Assembly (NCBI RefSeq): GCF_947493425.1
Contig: NZ_CANLRP010000015.1
Coordinates: forward strand, 16,122-80,121
DNA from: an uncultured Microscilla sp.
GTDB lineage: Bacteria > Bacteroidota > Bacteroidia > Cytophagales > Microscillaceae
DNA length: 64,000 bases
Direction: 5' to 3'
The notes beneath the pieces were generated by a model, which saw only the letters and a list, made by a program, of their open reading frames with translations, ran no database searches and was not told where the DNA came from. Position 1 is the first letter of the stretch; the number at the start of each line of letters is the position of its first letter. A program made the translations under genes and the position numbers. Below are positions 45,453 through 55,499 of this stretch, piece after piece.

Positions 45453-48400
45453 TTAGCGATAAATCAGTTTCTTATTGTATACTTTGCCTCCACTAATCAC
45501 CTGCATGTGGTACAAACCTTTGCCCAACCCTTGCAAACTTAAAGTGGTACGGTTACCTTCGGCAGTTTTAGAAGTTATCAAATTACCCTGCAAGCTGAAT
45601 ACACGAATATTCATTTGCTGTGCTTGTCCATTGGCAGGTACTTCCACAGTATACTGTCCGTTAGGGCTCGGGTTAGGATAAGCGGTTGCTTCAAGTATAA
45701 TCTTTGGCTTGCCAGTTTCGGCTTCTTGTGAACTACCGCTTGCTTCTTTTACATTAACGGTATAGTCTTCTACTTCACCAGTCCAACCATCGCCACAAGG
45801 TCCACTCCACGCGTTAGCATAAGATATACGCATACGCATACGGGTAGATCCTAATTTTGCTCCGGTAGGTACTTGAAGAGCCACATTATAAGGTCCTACA
45901 CCCGTTAATATCGTAGCCTCGTTACTGTCGTCAAAGTCACCATCTTGGTTCCAATCTACCCATACACTTAACTTACTTGCATTCCAGCTTATGTTTGTTG
46001 TTACTACCATGTTATGAGTTTGGCCGCGGCTGACATTGGCTGACATTGTTGTATAGTCGGCGTAGCCACTAGATGCCGAAGAGTTGTCAATAGCTCCTAA
46101 CTGTACTCTGATAAAGTATTCAGAATTAGTATTCTCTGCATTAGCATCACAATAATCAATATCGTTATCATCGTCGTCATTGTCATCATCATCGTCGTCA
46201 TCATCATCACTGTCACCATCACCAGGTACAATATTAATGGTATAATCTTCTACTTCACCATCGGCAAAGTTACCGCAAGGACGCGTAGTAACACCACTAA
46301 ATCGCATAGCAACGCGCATAGTGGTCATTCCTTGCAAATCAGCAGGAATGGCAATCATACCTGTTACTGTGCTTGTTGTACCTTCTGAGGTATATACCAA
46401 CTCTCCGGCATCGTCAAAATCACAGTCACCATTATAATCTATCCATACGCTAAAGTACTCACTGTATTCAGTACCAGCAAAACCAGGAGTCAGCTCAATG
46501 GCATTGTCTTTTCCTGAAAATACCGTAGCTATTTGTTCTCTGAAATCGCTGTATTCGGTAGCACCCGAAGTATGGTTCATATTACCCATTTTTACTCCAG
46601 CAATGTATTCAAAATCAGCCCGGCTACTGGCAAAGTCACAATAGTCACAAGCAGGTCTTACTAGAATATATTCTTTTTTGATGACGATACTGGCTCCTGA
46701 TGAATTAGCCACCGTAAGGGTGACAGTATAAACCCCAGGTTGATCATAAGTGACAGTAGGGTTTTGCTCAGTACTGGTAGCAGGTGTACCTCCTTCAAAA
46801 GTCCATTCCCACGAAGTAGGATCATTGAGAGACTCATCGGTAAAAGTGACACTTTCGCCTGCCATGATATTGGTTGTATTGGCCGTAAAAGCAGCAATAG
46901 GAGCTGGCCGTTCAACTACTGTAATGTAAGCTGTTTTGGTTAAGGTATCGGCACCTTCATCATTGCTTACCATAAGGGTTACACTAAAAGTACCCGTTTT
47001 GGAATAAGTAACTACTGGGTTGCGTTCACCATTACTAGTCGTAATATCGCCTCCCTCAAAAATCCAAGTCCAGTTTGTAGGGTTATTGGTAGACTCATCG
47101 GTAAATTGAACACTTTGATCTACAAAAATAGTAGTAGAATCGGCACTAAAAGCTGCTACAGGAACCTTAGATTCATCGTCATCAGTCTTCTCGGTTTGCC
47201 CTGCTTTTATAGCCGCCTCAGGTTGTTCGTTATAGGCATGCTCCAGCAATTTATAAGAACTACCGTCAGCAGCTACTTCCAATTTAAGCCAGCCATAGTG
47301 GGTGTTACCATCAATGCTAAAGCGAATGCCTACGTAAGCAGTCTTACCATTCCAGGCAGTATAATTAGCATTGGTTACAGTCAATAAATCGGGGTAAGCA
47401 GCTCCCCCTTCCCATTGGCTTTGTGAATCAATGACAGTATGCAATGGAAGTGGAACCATATTGTAGGTACCCGCCTCACAAACTGCAGCCTTGCCATAAG
47501 ACTCTAACTGAAAAGAAGCTTTCTCGACATTGTAAAAGAGACCATAATCGGCATTCCCTACATCTAATCTGAAAAAATCCCAAACATTGGTAGTGGTTAC
47601 CTCAGAATCGGGGGTTACGTCACGGTAAACAATTTGATACTCATCCATAAACAATATGCTGAGCGTAGGCAATGATAAATCGTCGTTGCCCGATACAGCC
47701 GCTGCTTTTATGGTGACTTGTAAGTTGCTTACATTGTGTGTTTCATCATTGTTAGTTGCTTTTCCAGTAAAAGAAAGCTCGGCCGTAGTAGCCGTTAACA
47801 CATCAATTTTAACCGATAAGCCAGCAGGTAAATTAGCCACACTAAAATGAGTACCAGCAGTAAGCTCACCAGTGTTTTGGTTAAATTCTTCACCGTTTAA
47901 CAAACTTAACAGGGTAGTTTCGCTCACTGAACCATTATTGGCAAAAGCATCTTCTTTCAATGTTGTTTTAGATACTGACAGGTTACCTACGTCAAGCATA
48001 GATTGCCCAGCACGGATAGGCGCATCGGGTTGCTCATGGTAAGCATACTCTAATAATTTATAAGATTGACCATCAGCAGCCACTTCTAGCTTAAGCCAAC
48101 CATAATGTATGCTGCCTGCATTGCTAAAACGCAAACCTACATAAGCTGTTTTACCGTTCCAGGCGGTGTGGGTAGCATTGGTTACATCTAACAAATTAGG
48201 ATAGTTTTCTCCGGCTTCCCACTGGCTGGCAGAACCTATTACTGTATTGAATGACAATGGCACAATGTTGCGGGTACCTGCCTCACAAACAGCTGATTTG
48301 CCATAAGACTCTAACTGAAAAGAAGCTTTCTCTGCATTGTAAAAAAGACCATAGGTAGCATCGCCAAACTCCAGGTTAAAGGCTGTCCATACTGCACTGG

Positions 48401-49823
48401 TAGTCACTTGCAAGTCGTCAACGTCTTTGTATACTATCTTATAAGGGTCAATGAAGTCAATGCCAATGCCCGCAGTAGTCAAATTACTGACCACTACTCC
48501 AAACGCTGATGCGTCAAAGCTGATACTAATGTCGTTCACACTATTGTCTTTAGCGTGTGGGTCGGTACTGCCTTGCAAAACAAGCTCAGCGGTAGTATTG
48601 TCCACAATAGTAATTTGAGCTGCAAAACCTGTAGGTAGCCCGGTAATGCTATAAGCTGAGGCATCAAGTTCGCCTGAAGCAGTACTAAAAGTAGCTCCGT
48701 CTAATAAGTTTAACTCAATGGTTTCGTCTATGCCTCCATCATTGGTTTTGCTTTCGCTAAAAGTAGTTTTGGCAAATACAACTCTTGGGGTAGCCGAAGA
48801 ATATAAAGTAGCATCCAGGTTAGCTTGAGTCCAAAGGTTGTTACGCTCACCCACGCTTGAATTCATTGCAGCAAGCATACGAGTTTTTTGCCCTTCGGTA
48901 AACATCTCAGAACAAGTACCATAATCCATATAGTTTTGGTTATTGTCTAAAGATCCACAACTGGTAGCGGTCAGCTCACAACCTGTAGTACCTTTGGTAT
49001 TAGGTGTGTCACTTACATCGTCATCATCGTTGCATGCACTATCGTCACTATTGCTGGTATCGCCTCCCCAAATATGCTTTAGGTTTGCCCAGTGCCCTAC
49101 TTCGTGAGTTAACAATTTATAGTGAGTCGCGGCGGCAGTACCGGTACGCCCTACTGCCCAATGCGAAACTACTACTCCATCGTAAACAGCGTTAGAACCT
49201 ACTGTACCAGATGGGTAAAAGGCAAAGCCCGAACCATTGCCTCCGTCAGAGCTACGTACTACCCATACATTGAGGTACATATTTCTTGGCCAGCGAATCA
49301 ACTGCTTGAGTCCTATATTGCCCCCATTGTAAGTATGAGAAGAGCGGGTACGGGTAATACCTGTGGTAGGGTTGCCATTGGGGTCTTTTTGGGCAAGCAC
49401 AAACTTAAGTCCCACATTGGCCACCAATGGTTTAAACGCATCTACCACGTCGCCTACCCCTGGGTTGGTAGCACTAAAATCTTCATTGAGTTGTTTTACC
49501 GACTCTATAATTTGAGCATCTGAAATATTTTCTGCTCCGCCATCATGCACTACATGAAATACAATAGGGATAGTAAGTACGCTTTGACTGACAGAACTTT
49601 TACGTGCACTTAGGGTAGTAAACTCGGTGGTTTGCTTTTCTAATATTTGGCGTGCGTTTTCTATTTGCTGCTTTAGCAAGGGATTGGCGTGTTGTAGTAA
49701 TTTTTTATGCATGGGTAAATGCCCACATTTATAATGTGGTGGGCTTTTTTGCGCCCAGGCGCTCATAGTCCAGCACATGATCATGAGTACACACAGCTTA
49801 TACTGTAGTAAGTTTTTACGCAT
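45453..49823 (-). CDS. Giant secreted M43 metalloprotease, paralogue 2
   Basis: The 1456-residue protein has a signal peptide (VLMIMCWTMSAWAQ), the KCGHLPMHKKLL propeptide motif and an M43 domain with HEVGHWANLKHIWGG near residue 238. Two beta repeats, two PKD domains, two GEVED domains and a T9SS tail follow. Compared with paralogue 1 it has an extra PKD domain and, between the GEVED domains, a linker of about 25 mostly Asp residues (DSDDDDDDDDDNDDDDND), likely a Ca2+-responsive spacer. The ORF could begin at 49877, but ATG at 49823 is followed at once by the signal peptide. Confidence 0.9.
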   Translation of the reverse strand: MRKNLLQYKLCVLMIMCWTMSAWAQKSPPHYKCGHLPMHKKLLQHANPLLKQQIENARQILEKQTTEFTTLSARKSSVSQSVLTIPIVFHVVHDGGAENISDAQIIESVKQLNEDFSATNPGVGDVVDAFKPLVANVGLKFVLAQKDPNGNPTTGITRTRSSHTYNGGNIGLKQLIRWPRNMYLNVWVVRSSDGGNGSGFAFYPSGTVGSNAVYDGVVVSHWAVGRTGTAAATHYKLLTHEVGHWANLKHIWGGDTSNSDDSACNDDDDVSDTPNTKGTTGCELTATSCGSLDNNQNYMDYGTCSEMFTEGQKTRMLAAMNSSVGERNNLWTQANLDATLYSSATPRVVFAKTTFSESKTNDGGIDETIELNLLDGATFSTASGELDASAYSITGLPTGFAAQITIVDNTTAELVLQGSTDPHAKDNSVNDISISFDASAFGVVVSNLTTAGIGIDFIDPYKIVYKDVDDLQVTTSAVWTAFNLEFGDATYGLFYNAEKASFQLESYGKSAVCEAGTRNIVPLSFNTVIGSASQWEAGENYPNLLDVTNATHTAWNGKTAYVGLRFSNAGSIHYGWLKLEVAADGQSYKLLEYAYHEQPDAPIRAGQSMLDVGNLSVSKTTLKEDAFANNGSVSETTLLSLLNGEEFNQNTGELTAGTHFSVANLPAGLSVKIDVLTATTAELSFTGKATNNDETHNVSNLQVTIKAAAVSGNDDLSLPTLSILFMDEYQIVYRDVTPDSEVTTTNVWDFFRLDVGNADYGLFYNVEKASFQLESYGKAAVCEAGTYNMVPLPLHTVIDSQSQWEGGAAYPDLLTVTNANYTAWNGKTAYVGIRFSIDGNTHYGWLKLEVAADGSSYKLLEHAYNEQPEAAIKAGQTEKTDDDESKVPVAAFSADSTTIFVDQSVQFTDESTNNPTNWTWIFEGGDITTSNGERNPVVTYSKTGTFSVTLMVSNDEGADTLTKTAYITVVERPAPIAAFTANTTNIMAGESVTFTDESLNDPTSWEWTFEGGTPATSTEQNPTVTYDQPGVYTVTLTVANSSGASIVIKKEYILVRPACDYCDFASSRADFEYIAGVKMGNMNHTSGATEYSDFREQIATVFSGKDNAIELTPGFAGTEYSEYFSVWIDYNGDCDFDDAGELVYTSEGTTSTVTGMIAIPADLQGMTTMRVAMRFSGVTTRPCGNFADGEVEDYTINIVPGDGDSDDDDDDDDDNDDDDNDIDYCDANAENTNSEYFIRVQLGAIDNSSASSGYADYTTMSANVSRGQTHNMVVTTNISWNASKLSVWVDWNQDGDFDDSNEATILTGVGPYNVALQVPTGAKLGSTRMRMRISYANAWSGPCGDGWTGEVEDYTVNVKEASGSSQEAETGKPKIILEATAYPNPSPNGQYTVEVPANGQAQQMNIRVFSLQGNLITSKTAEGNRTTLSLQGLGKGLYHMQVISGGKVYNKKLIYR

Positions 49824-50552
49824 CGTTTTTATCGTTAAAATGTAATAAATTGGGTCTGCAAAGGTGTAATATATCAAGCTAAAAACATTATCAATGGTAA
49901 TGCCTTATTGTCCAATAAAAGACCTTTTAGCTTTCCGAAGTACTTAAAGAAATTATCTGTATAGAAACATCTTGATTGGGTATGATCAAATTTAATCATC
50001 TAACCTCCTACCTATTTTCGGGGAACAACACATTAGCAGATTTTTCTTTACATTACAAAGGTAATTCTGTTATAGGTCACATTCTCCCAATTTATTAGCG
50101 AAGCTTGGTATTATCTTGATAGATTATTTTTCTAAAAAACCAAAGTACCCCTGCAACATTCTGAAAACAAATACAAAAGCAAATGCTATACTTCTGATTA
50201 TCAAAAGTTTACAATATTTTCACTTAAAATATACATAAAATTATATTACAGGAAACTCTACAAGTATAACATATAATTATATCAAGTTTTCATTTAACTT
50301 TTTTTATAAAAAAAGAAGTAGTAATGATGGTAAACTAAGATAAAAATCGAATAGAGAGGGGGAAACTTTTTGCTTACATTTTAGTCGTTTGCAAACACCT
50401 ACAATGTAGGTAAGTAATGAAATTAAGGTATATACCTGAAATGGGAACGTACATAGAACTTGCACATCAAATAAGAGAAGTGAGTCAGTGGGCAAGTAAG
50501 ATGCTAAAACTTATAAAAAGATGAGCATCATACTTCCCCTAACCATCATTGA
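49824..50552. other. Upstream region of the second M43 gene
   Basis: This 730-base AT-rich region carries the duplicated segment matching 45072-45091. A chance frame at 50304-50495 is not supported. Nothing else is seen. Confidence 0.45.
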
Positions 50553-51059
50553 CTATCCCTTAAAGGGGTTATCTCCCTTCTGTTGACTGCTGTCGTATAC
50601 TCGAATAGCCACTACATCGGCTTCAGCGGTTTTTTGATCACTTGACCACAACTCGCAGGTCATCACTGTTTTGCGTCCTTTTACTTCGGTTACTCTAGCC
50701 ACTAGTTTTACAGGTACATCGTTTGGGGTGGGTTTTAGGTACTTTACAGTAAGGGTACCAGTACGGTACTCAGGGTTGCTGTTCCAGGGGCGGTTACCTT
50801 CAACTTTATAGGCGTGCATAGTAGCTGTTGCCATGGTGTGGCAATCTATGATGGTAGCAATAATACCTCCATTCATGATGCCCTTCCAGCCATTGTATTT
50901 TTCTTGCGACTCCCACACACATACACTGGCATCGCCTTCCCAATGGCTTTTTATCTTTAGCCCTTCGTGGTTTTCGTGCCCACAGCCAAAGCAAACATTG
51001 TCTGGCATGGTTTGTTGAAAAAAAATTTGATTACCCTCATTCTCTTGTGTTGCTATCAT
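50553..51059 (-). CDS. PaaI-like hotdog-fold thioesterase
   Basis: The 168-residue protein has CFGCGHENHEGLKIKSHWEGDASVCVWESQEKYNGWKGIMNGGIIATIIDCHTMATATM, the HGG-like NGG turn and hotdog helix of PaaI thioesterases. TGTLTVKYLKPTP and GRKTVMTCELWSSDQKTAEADVVAIRV complete the second strand sheet. It probably hydrolyses acyl-CoA. ATG at 51059 is preferred over TTG at 51068. Confidence 0.85.
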   Translation of the reverse strand: MIATQENEGNQIFFQQTMPDNVCFGCGHENHEGLKIKSHWEGDASVCVWESQEKYNGWKGIMNGGIIATIIDCHTMATATMHAYKVEGNRPWNSNPEYRTGTLTVKYLKPTPNDVPVKLVARVTEVKGRKTVMTCELWSSDQKTAEADVVAIRVYDSSQQKGDNPFKG

Positions 51060-51173
51060 AATATTCAATCTTTAAAAGCTGTTTTAAGTTTGTTAATTTG
51101 CCCATGACAAATAATACAAGGAAGGTACAAATATTTATTTGATCAACAAGTGCCCACCTACTTACAATACAGG

Positions 51174-51965
51174 TTACATGGATTTCTCCATTTTCGTTTT
51201 TTCTCTTGCCTTTACCTCATCAAACCTTTGCAGGTAATGCTCGTGGTTGGTGCCCATCCATTTGTCCCACCAATTGAAATAGAGTCCATAATTGCCCTTG
51301 ACTAACTCGTGGTGCATGTTGTGATGGGTACTGGTGTTTTGCCAACGTCCCAACCAATGGCGTGTCCAGTTTTTGGGGTAAATCTCATAACCCAAGTGCC
51401 CTATTACGTTGAGGGTCATCATAAACAGCAAAAAGGTAAATATAGCTAAAGGATGCAGGGGCATGGTAAATACCAATAAAGGGAAAATGCCTGCTTCTAC
51501 GATGGCTTCGAGCGGATGGAAAGAAAAGGCTGCCCAAGGCGACGGATTGTGTGACAGGTGGTGAGTGCGGTGCATGGTGCGGTAAAACCTGGGGTGGTGC
51601 ATCAAGCGGTGAGTCCAGTAAAAATAAGTGTCGTGAAGAATCACCATCAAGGGAAAGCTTGCCAATAAATAGATCCAACCATACAGACTAATGTCGTGAT
51701 AAATGAGGGTGTGCTCTTTGAATGACAAAATACTAATGGCAATGATAGAAAAGATAAACATAGTACTCAGTGAATACTTAATTTCCTGCCAATACTGTTG
51801 ATCCTGATGTTGGCGGGTTTGAATACGGCGGTGGGTCCAGTATTTTTTGCGAATGACATAAAAAATGGTAAAGAAAATGCCCGCTACCACAAAATAACGC
51901 AGGGCAAGTATACCTAATATGATCCCCCAACGGGTATACCATTCTATAGCTAAAATTATACTCAT
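51174..51965 (-). CDS. Fatty acid hydroxylase / sterol desaturase superfamily protein
   Basis: The 263-residue membrane protein has four or so hydrophobic segments and the tripartite histidine motif of diiron hydroxylases: HDTYFYWTHRLMHH (111-124), HRTHH (132-136) and STHHNMHH (212-219). Membrane-bound diiron hydroxylases of this family act on lipids or carotenoids. The substrate is unknown. It is a single gene, 106 bases downstream of nothing in the same direction except the TPR gene, so no operon is implied. Confidence 0.9.
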   Translation of the reverse strand: MSIILAIEWYTRWGIILGILALRYFVVAGIFFTIFYVIRKKYWTHRRIQTRQHQDQQYWQEIKYSLSTMFIFSIIAISILSFKEHTLIYHDISLYGWIYLLASFPLMVILHDTYFYWTHRLMHHPRFYRTMHRTHHLSHNPSPWAAFSFHPLEAIVEAGIFPLLVFTMPLHPLAIFTFLLFMMTLNVIGHLGYEIYPKNWTRHWLGRWQNTSTHHNMHHELVKGNYGLYFNWWDKWMGTNHEHYLQRFDEVKAREKTKMEKSM

Positions 51966-52231
51966 AGTTTATTATTCTTATACGAAATAGGATGTTATAT
52001 ATAAACCAACGCAGTTTTTAGAGAATAGTAGCAGGATAATCAACGAATAGCGGGAAAAAATCAGTGAACAGAGGCAGATTTAAGGTAAGGGGTAGTGTTC
52101 ACAAAATTGTGTTTATAATTTTTAATTTACTGATTGTCAGTGGTGATGCTTTCGAAAAATACAGTTAACTGAACGCTTCCAGGTAGGGGCACAATCAAAA
52201 ACAATCAGCTTGTTCCTTTTTCTCTAAGTGG

Positions 52232-52684
52232 CTAAAACCCACAATGTTTTTTCAGTATTTTTTCTACCCCTTTATAACCCATCAGGTTCGACTTTTCCCA
52301 GTTGATACAGGCCTCATCTTTATTACCCAGGCTGTAGTAAGCCCACCCTCGGTTGAGATAGAGCATAGCATTTTCGTAACCCATTGCCAAGGCTTTGTTG
52401 TAGTCTTTGAGCGCCTGGTGGTACTTGCGCAAGCGGGCGTAACTATATCCACGCAACTCATGGGCTTGAACCAGGCTGGCATCTAGCTCTAAAGCACGGG
52501 TAAAGTGGGTCACGGCTTTGGCATAGTTGCCTTCATTACGCTTTTGTTGCCCCAGAGTAAAGTGGTGTACAGCAGAAGACTGGGCAAAAAGTCCTGTTGA
52601 CCAAAGGCAAAAACCAATGCACCAAAGACCTTTTCGGGCAGTGTTTCCCTTTGCCTCAAACAGTGTTAAAAAAACAGTTTTCAT
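52232..52684 (-). CDS. Secreted TPR-repeat protein
   Basis: The 150-residue product begins with a leader (MKTVFLTLFEAKGNTARKGLWCIGFCLWSTGLFAQ) and contains about two and a half TPR units: HFTLGQQKRNEGNYAKAVTHFTRALELDASLVQ, AHELRGYSYARLRKYHQALKDYNKALAMG and AMLYLNRGWAYYSLGNKDEACINWEKS. TPRs mediate protein contacts. The ORF could begin at 52723, but ATG at 52684 leaves a shorter leader. No specific partner can be named. Confidence 0.82.
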   Translation of the reverse strand: MKTVFLTLFEAKGNTARKGLWCIGFCLWSTGLFAQSSAVHHFTLGQQKRNEGNYAKAVTHFTRALELDASLVQAHELRGYSYARLRKYHQALKDYNKALAMGYENAMLYLNRGWAYYSLGNKDEACINWEKSNLMGYKGVEKILKKHCGF

Positions 52685-52803
52685 ATTTTTCTTGTTGTAG
52701 GTAATTGTAATACGATAACGCACAGCTTTTATATAACTTTGTTAGTTTTTTTTTGATTTTTTTGGTTATTGCGTCAGCTAAGCTGAGGGCAACGTACTGT
52801 TTA

Positions 52804-52835
52804 TTGGATATTTCAAAGGTTAATCCTTAGCTTTG
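52804..52835 (+). promoter_or_regulatory. Predicted promoter of the RND transporter gene
   Basis: TTG (52804-52806) is followed by 21 bases and TAGCTTTG (52828-52835), a perfect TAnnTTTG -7 element. The start codon at 52891 would follow a leader of about 50 bases. Confidence 0.5.
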
Positions 52836-52890
52836 CTCATTAGAATTTTAAAAATACCGGGTTATCATAAAACACCAAAACACGATCTTT

Positions 52891-55419
52891 ATGTGGACTA
52901 AAATTGCCCATACCATACTCAAACGCCGTCCTGTATTCCTTGTAATTATTGCATTGATTACAGCTTTTATGGGCTACCACGCCCTGAAGGTGCAAAAGAG
53001 CTATGAACTTGCTCAACTAGTACCTCCGTCTGATGCAGATTTTAAATACCTCAAAAATTTTAAAGCCCAATATGGTGAAGATGGTAACATTGTGGCAATT
53101 GGTCTGAAAGACAAGAATGTTTATAAGCTTGCCAATTTTAATGAATTGAAAAAGCTTGCTGACGAGATAAAAAAGCTGGAGGGCATCACGCAGGTGTTGT
53201 CGTTGCCCCGCATGCAATACTTGGTAAAAGATACCGAAAGCCGCAAGTTTGTGGGCAAACCTGTATTTAGTGAAAAACCTGCTACCCAGCAAGAACTAGA
53301 TAGCTTGCTCAACTTTGCCAAAACGCTCAAGTTTTACGAAAACCAACTGGTCAATGCCGAAAATGGTGCCACCTTGATATTGGCATCTATGAAGCGCGAC
53401 ATTCTCAACTCACCCGCCCGCGATGTACTCATCAAGAAGATATACAAATTAACCGATAAGTTTACCGAAAATACCCAGATTGAACTGCACTTTGCCGGAG
53501 TACCTGTGGTGCGTTCTATGATGATGACCAAGGTAGGCAAAGAACTTACACTATTGCTGGTAGTATCATTGGGAGCCACGGCTTTGATTTTATTTTTATT
53601 TTTCCGATCGCTCAAAGCGGTATTGTTTCCTATTGTCATCATTGCGGTGGTGGTGGTATGGACCATGGGGATGCTAGGGCTATTCCAGTTTGAAATTACC
53701 ATTCTTACGGGGCTGTTACCACCTATCCTGGTGGTGATTGGCATACCCAATGCAGTATATTTGCTCAACAAATACCACCAGGAGTTTCGTCGTCACGGAA
53801 GTAAAATACGTGCCCTGAGTACCATTATCCGTAAAATTGGGGTGGTTACCCTGATGACCAATACTACCACTGCCATTGGCTTTTTTGTGTTTAGCTTTAT
53901 GGAAATCACCATTTTGCGTGAGTTTGGTATTGTGGCCAGTATCAACATCATGAGTACCTTTGTGGTGAGCCTTATACTGTTACCAATCTTTTTCTCCTTT
54001 TTGCCCAAGCCCAAGCCCCGTGAGCTTACCCACCTCGACCGCAGGCACCTCAACGCTACGCTTACTACCTTTGCCAATATTGTATTCAATCACCGCAAAA
54101 AAGTGTATTTGGTATTGATAGTTATTTTGGCATTGAGTGGCTTTGGTATTTCTAAAATGAAAATGGTGGCGTTTATGGTAGACGATATTCCTCCCGAAAG
54201 CCGAATTAAACGTGACCTGGCTTTTTTTGAACAAAACTTTAGCGGGGTAATGCCACTGGAAATTGTGATAGATACACGACGCAAAAAAGGGGTAATGAGC
54301 TTACGTAATTTACAAAAGGTAGATGAGTTTGAAAAGGAATTGAGAAAAATCACCTTGCTCTCGCCTCCTGTATCTATGATCAATTTTATAAAAGCTACCC
54401 GCCAGGCATATTACCGAAACGATTCGTCGTTTTATAGCTTGCCCACCCGCAACGATCAAGGCTTTATTATACAATACCTCAAAACCAACCAAAAAGATAA
54501 AAAGGTAACCCCTACCTCTAAGTTGCTTACTGCTTTTGTAGACAGCACTGGACAAACCATGCGTATTTCGCTCAAAGTAGCTGATGTAGGCTCCATCAAG
54601 ATGGATTCGTTGGTCAATCAGGTAGTACGGCCATTGGTTGCCAAAACATTTTACGAACAAAAAGCCGTTGACTACTCTAAGCTCAGCGATGAAGAACTCA
54701 TAAGCGAAGGAGCCGATATTGCCCAGGATGTTGCCAGGGAGTTTTTTAACCCACGCAAGCTTAAAGTCAATATCACAGGTACCACCCTTTTGTTTATCAA
54801 AGGAAACAAGTACTTGGTTAACAACCTCAAAAACAGCTTATTACTGGCTATTTTACTCATCTCTATTTTAATGGCAGCGTTGTTTGGTTCCTTCCGGATG
54901 ATTTTAGTATCTATTATTACCAATATTATTCCGCTGGCAATTACTGCCGGATTGATGGGCTTTCTGGGGGTGCCGCTTAAACCAAGTACTGCGCTTATAT
55001 TTAGTATAGCCTTTGGTATAGCAGTAGATGACTCTATTCATTACCTTGCCCGTTACCGACAAGAGTTGTTTTTAAATAAGTTTAATGTGCCTGATGCTAT
55101 TCTTAAAAGCTTGAGAGAAACGGGCACTGGAATGATTTATACCTCTATCATCTTATTTTTTGGTTTTATTGTATTTGTATCGTCCGAATTTCAAGGTACT
55201 GTATTTTTAGGTGGGCTTACCTCTATCACTTTAATGTCGGCTATGCTTGCCAACCTTATTTTGCTTCCATCTATGCTGCTGTCGTTTGACAATGGAAAGT
55301 ACAGCAAAAATAAAATGCAAATTATCGAAGAGTATGACGAGTTTCACCTGGAACAAGACGACGAAGAGTTGGATACTGACTTAATCAAAGTGTATAAAGA
55401 GGACGAAGCAAAAGATTGA
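52891..55419 (+). CDS. RND/MMPL-family transporter
   Basis: The 842-residue protein has the RND layout: one N-terminal helix, a large periplasmic loop with VLSLPRMQYLVKD and IELHFAGVPVVR, a block of five or so helices (LLLVVSLGATALILFLFFRSLKAVLFP ...) and a second loop with a matching C-terminal helix block. The SIAFGIAVDDSIHYLARYRQE and GLLPPILVVIGIPNAVYLLNKYHQEF segments fit the Patched/MMPL branch. Such transporters export lipids or hopanoids with the proton gradient. It is a lone gene with its own promoter and terminator. The substrate is unknown. Confidence 0.9.
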   Translation: MWTKIAHTILKRRPVFLVIIALITAFMGYHALKVQKSYELAQLVPPSDADFKYLKNFKAQYGEDGNIVAIGLKDKNVYKLANFNELKKLADEIKKLEGITQVLSLPRMQYLVKDTESRKFVGKPVFSEKPATQQELDSLLNFAKTLKFYENQLVNAENGATLILASMKRDILNSPARDVLIKKIYKLTDKFTENTQIELHFAGVPVVRSMMMTKVGKELTLLLVVSLGATALILFLFFRSLKAVLFPIVIIAVVVVWTMGMLGLFQFEITILTGLLPPILVVIGIPNAVYLLNKYHQEFRRHGSKIRALSTIIRKIGVVTLMTNTTTAIGFFVFSFMEITILREFGIVASINIMSTFVVSLILLPIFFSFLPKPKPRELTHLDRRHLNATLTTFANIVFNHRKKVYLVLIVILALSGFGISKMKMVAFMVDDIPPESRIKRDLAFFEQNFSGVMPLEIVIDTRRKKGVMSLRNLQKVDEFEKELRKITLLSPPVSMINFIKATRQAYYRNDSSFYSLPTRNDQGFIIQYLKTNQKDKKVTPTSKLLTAFVDSTGQTMRISLKVADVGSIKMDSLVNQVVRPLVAKTFYEQKAVDYSKLSDEELISEGADIAQDVAREFFNPRKLKVNITGTTLLFIKGNKYLVNNLKNSLLLAILLISILMAALFGSFRMILVSIITNIIPLAITAGLMGFLGVPLKPSTALIFSIAFGIAVDDSIHYLARYRQELFLNKFNVPDAILKSLRETGTGMIYTSIILFFGFIVFVSSEFQGTVFLGGLTSITLMSAMLANLILLPSMLLSFDNGKYSKNKMQIIEEYDEFHLEQDDEELDTDLIKVYKEDEAKD

Positions 55420-55442
55420 TACTTGGTTCAAGTGCTCTAAAA

Positions 55443-55484
55443 CAAAAAATGCCGTGTAACTTCAGAGCTACACGGCATTTTTTG
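55443..55484. terminator. Strong bidirectional terminator
   Basis: A 16-bp stem (CAAAAAATGCCGTGTA with TACACGGCATTTTTTG) encloses a 10-base loop between the RND gene and the convergent ABC operon. Confidence 0.92.
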
Positions 55485-55499
55485 TTTTTTAATGTTTAC

